In this document: positions 16,858-17,468 of the stretch, one piece after another
How the letters are laid out: every line of letters begins with the position of its first letter
Position numbering within the stretch: position 1 is the stretch's first letter
From: an uncultured Mesocricetibacter sp.
Lineage (GTDB): Bacteria; Pseudomonadota; Gammaproteobacteria; Enterobacterales; Pasteurellaceae
NCBI GenBank assembly: GCA_905373425.1
Contig: CAJPST010000018.1
Span: 1-17,468, forward strand
Direction: 5' to 3'
DNA length: 17,468 nt
Position numbers and translations under genes: made by a program
Notes under the pieces: model-generated
The model's database searches: none
Seen by the model: only the letters and a program-made list of their open reading frames with translations
What the model was told of the DNA's origin: nothing

Positions 16858-16958
16858 GACCTGTTTTTATATCTGAGACTATTCCTAGGGGCTTCCACGC
16901 AACCTCAGCTCCATCCAATAATTTCTCTAAAAAAGTACGATTATTTTTCATGGTGTTT

Positions 16959-17468
16959 TTACCCCTCAATCTCTTCTACAACTTTCTCAATTTCTGCGCG
17001 CAAGCGGTCGATATTGGCAACAGTTTGTTTAATTTCTGCGTTAAGTTTATCAATGTTAATTATTTCACGGGTATCTTTTTGTTCCACATAGGTGCTGACA
17101 TCAAGATTATAGTTATTTTCTTCATTTGTGATTTCATCATTAGACACCGATCTTGCTAAATGTGGCACATCCTCTTTATCGGCAAACAATTTGAGAATTT
17201 GCTCAATATGTTCCGGTTCTAAAATATTGTTATTGGTGGCGGGTTTAAATAAACCGCTGGCATCAATAAATTGGGTTTGGGTATCGGGTTTATGTTTGGA
17301 AAGCACCAAAATATTCACCGCAATACTGGTGCCGAAAAAGAGATTAGGCGCTAAGGCGATTACTGTTTCTACATAGTTATTATCCACCAAATATTGACGA
17401 ATTTTTTGCTCGGCACCGCCGCGATAAAAAATACCAGGGAAGGAAACAATCGCCGCGCGGCCTTTTGC
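16959..17468 (-). CDS. hsdM: Type I DNA methyltransferase HsdM, C-terminal 169 residues (runs off right edge)
   Basis: HsdM is the adenine-N6 methyltransferase subunit. The visible part reads [23 protein letters not shown], continuing into [25 protein letters not shown] and [14 protein letters not shown], the strands after the catalytic NPPF/Y motif in type I HsdM; the motif itself would lie beyond the edge. Residues after [12 protein letters not shown] form the C-terminal coiled-coil segment ([28 protein letters not shown]) that contacts HsdS. The frame is open through the window edge, so the true start is outside; a TTG at 17390 is only an internal codon. No damage is visible in this part, unlike in hsdS and hsdR. 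The hsdS ATG lies seven bases beyond the stop. Confidence 0.94.
   Translation of the reverse strand, partial: AKGRAAIVSFPGIFYRGGAEQKIRQYLVDNNYVETVIALAPNLFFGTSIAVNILVLSKHKPDTQTQFIDASGLFKPATNNNILEPEHIEQILKLFADKEDVPHLARSVSNDEITNEENNYNLDVSTYVEQKDTREIINIDKLNAEIKQTVANIDRLRAEIEKVVEEIEG

Larger units (their letters stand above)
16014..16951 (-). pseudogene. hsdS: Type I specificity subunit HsdS, broken in several places
   Basis: HsdS recognises the DNA target and joins two HsdM subunits. The ATG at 16951 follows the hsdM stop by seven bases with ribosome site GAGGGG. The frame reads MKNNRTFLEKLL ... DIKTGQLVS and meets TAG at codon 36 inside a TTAG tract. Beyond it, in the same frame, the first recognition domain continues (KNIIAQNPGIYPVIN ... 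[11 protein letters not shown]) to a G7 tract (16499-16505) that shifts the frame by +1. The central helix with LTSE repeats ([11 protein letters not shown] ... [11 protein letters not shown]) follows, up to a C6 tract (16331-16336) giving a second +1 shift. The second domain ([19 protein letters not shown] ... FYHFMKM) ends abruptly at DTGSGRE-stop, so perhaps 60-100 residues usual for the family are missing. No intact HsdS can be made from this copy. Confidence 0.9.

Overview
The window looks like a chromosome segment from a Pasteurellaceae species of the Haemophilus influenzae / Aggregatibacter / Pasteurella group. Two observations support this. The 9-bp core AAGTGCGGT of the Hin-type DNA uptake signal sequence (USS) occurs ten times, including one inverted pair that forms a terminator. 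The tsaE-amiB-mutL order is the one I recall from H. influenzae.

Left half (1-6250) is housekeeping. On the minus strand lie tsaE, amiB and mutL (mutL runs off the left edge), tRNA-Gly(GCC) and orn. On the plus strand lie an unknown lipoprotein gene and rsgA. All reading frames here are intact.

Middle (6250-11450) is a four-gene minus-strand ABC importer operon: periplasmic binding protein, ATPase, fused 12-segment permease, second ATPase. It resembles the ferric-iron/phosphonate/sugar-phosphate (Fbp/Afu/Phn) group. The binding protein lacks the obvious tyrosine pair of ferric-binding proteins, and I see no Fur box, so the substrate is open.

Right part (11450-17468) is a type IC restriction-modification locus read on the minus strand: hsdM (3' part only), hsdS, prrC, a truncated RhuM-like ORF, hsdR. 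The prrC gene encodes a full-length anticodon nuclease of the PrrC family, with its ABC ATPase motifs and an Arg-Glu-His nuclease triad. In the EcoprrI system such a nuclease is kept inactive by the restriction enzyme and released by phage anti-restriction.

Here the visible partners of prrC are damaged while prrC is intact. hsdS has a TTAG tetranucleotide tract that places an amber stop at codon 36, two single-base homopolymer frameshifts, a 12-bp tandem repeat between its two recognition halves, and a missing 3' end. hsdR is split by a one-base homopolymer frameshift. All these lesions fall in simple repeats or homopolymers, as expected from slipped-strand contingency loci, although read errors could explain the homopolymer ones. 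The most interesting possibility is that hsdS and the suicidal tRNA nuclease are switched together, because prrC starts one base after the hsdS stop.
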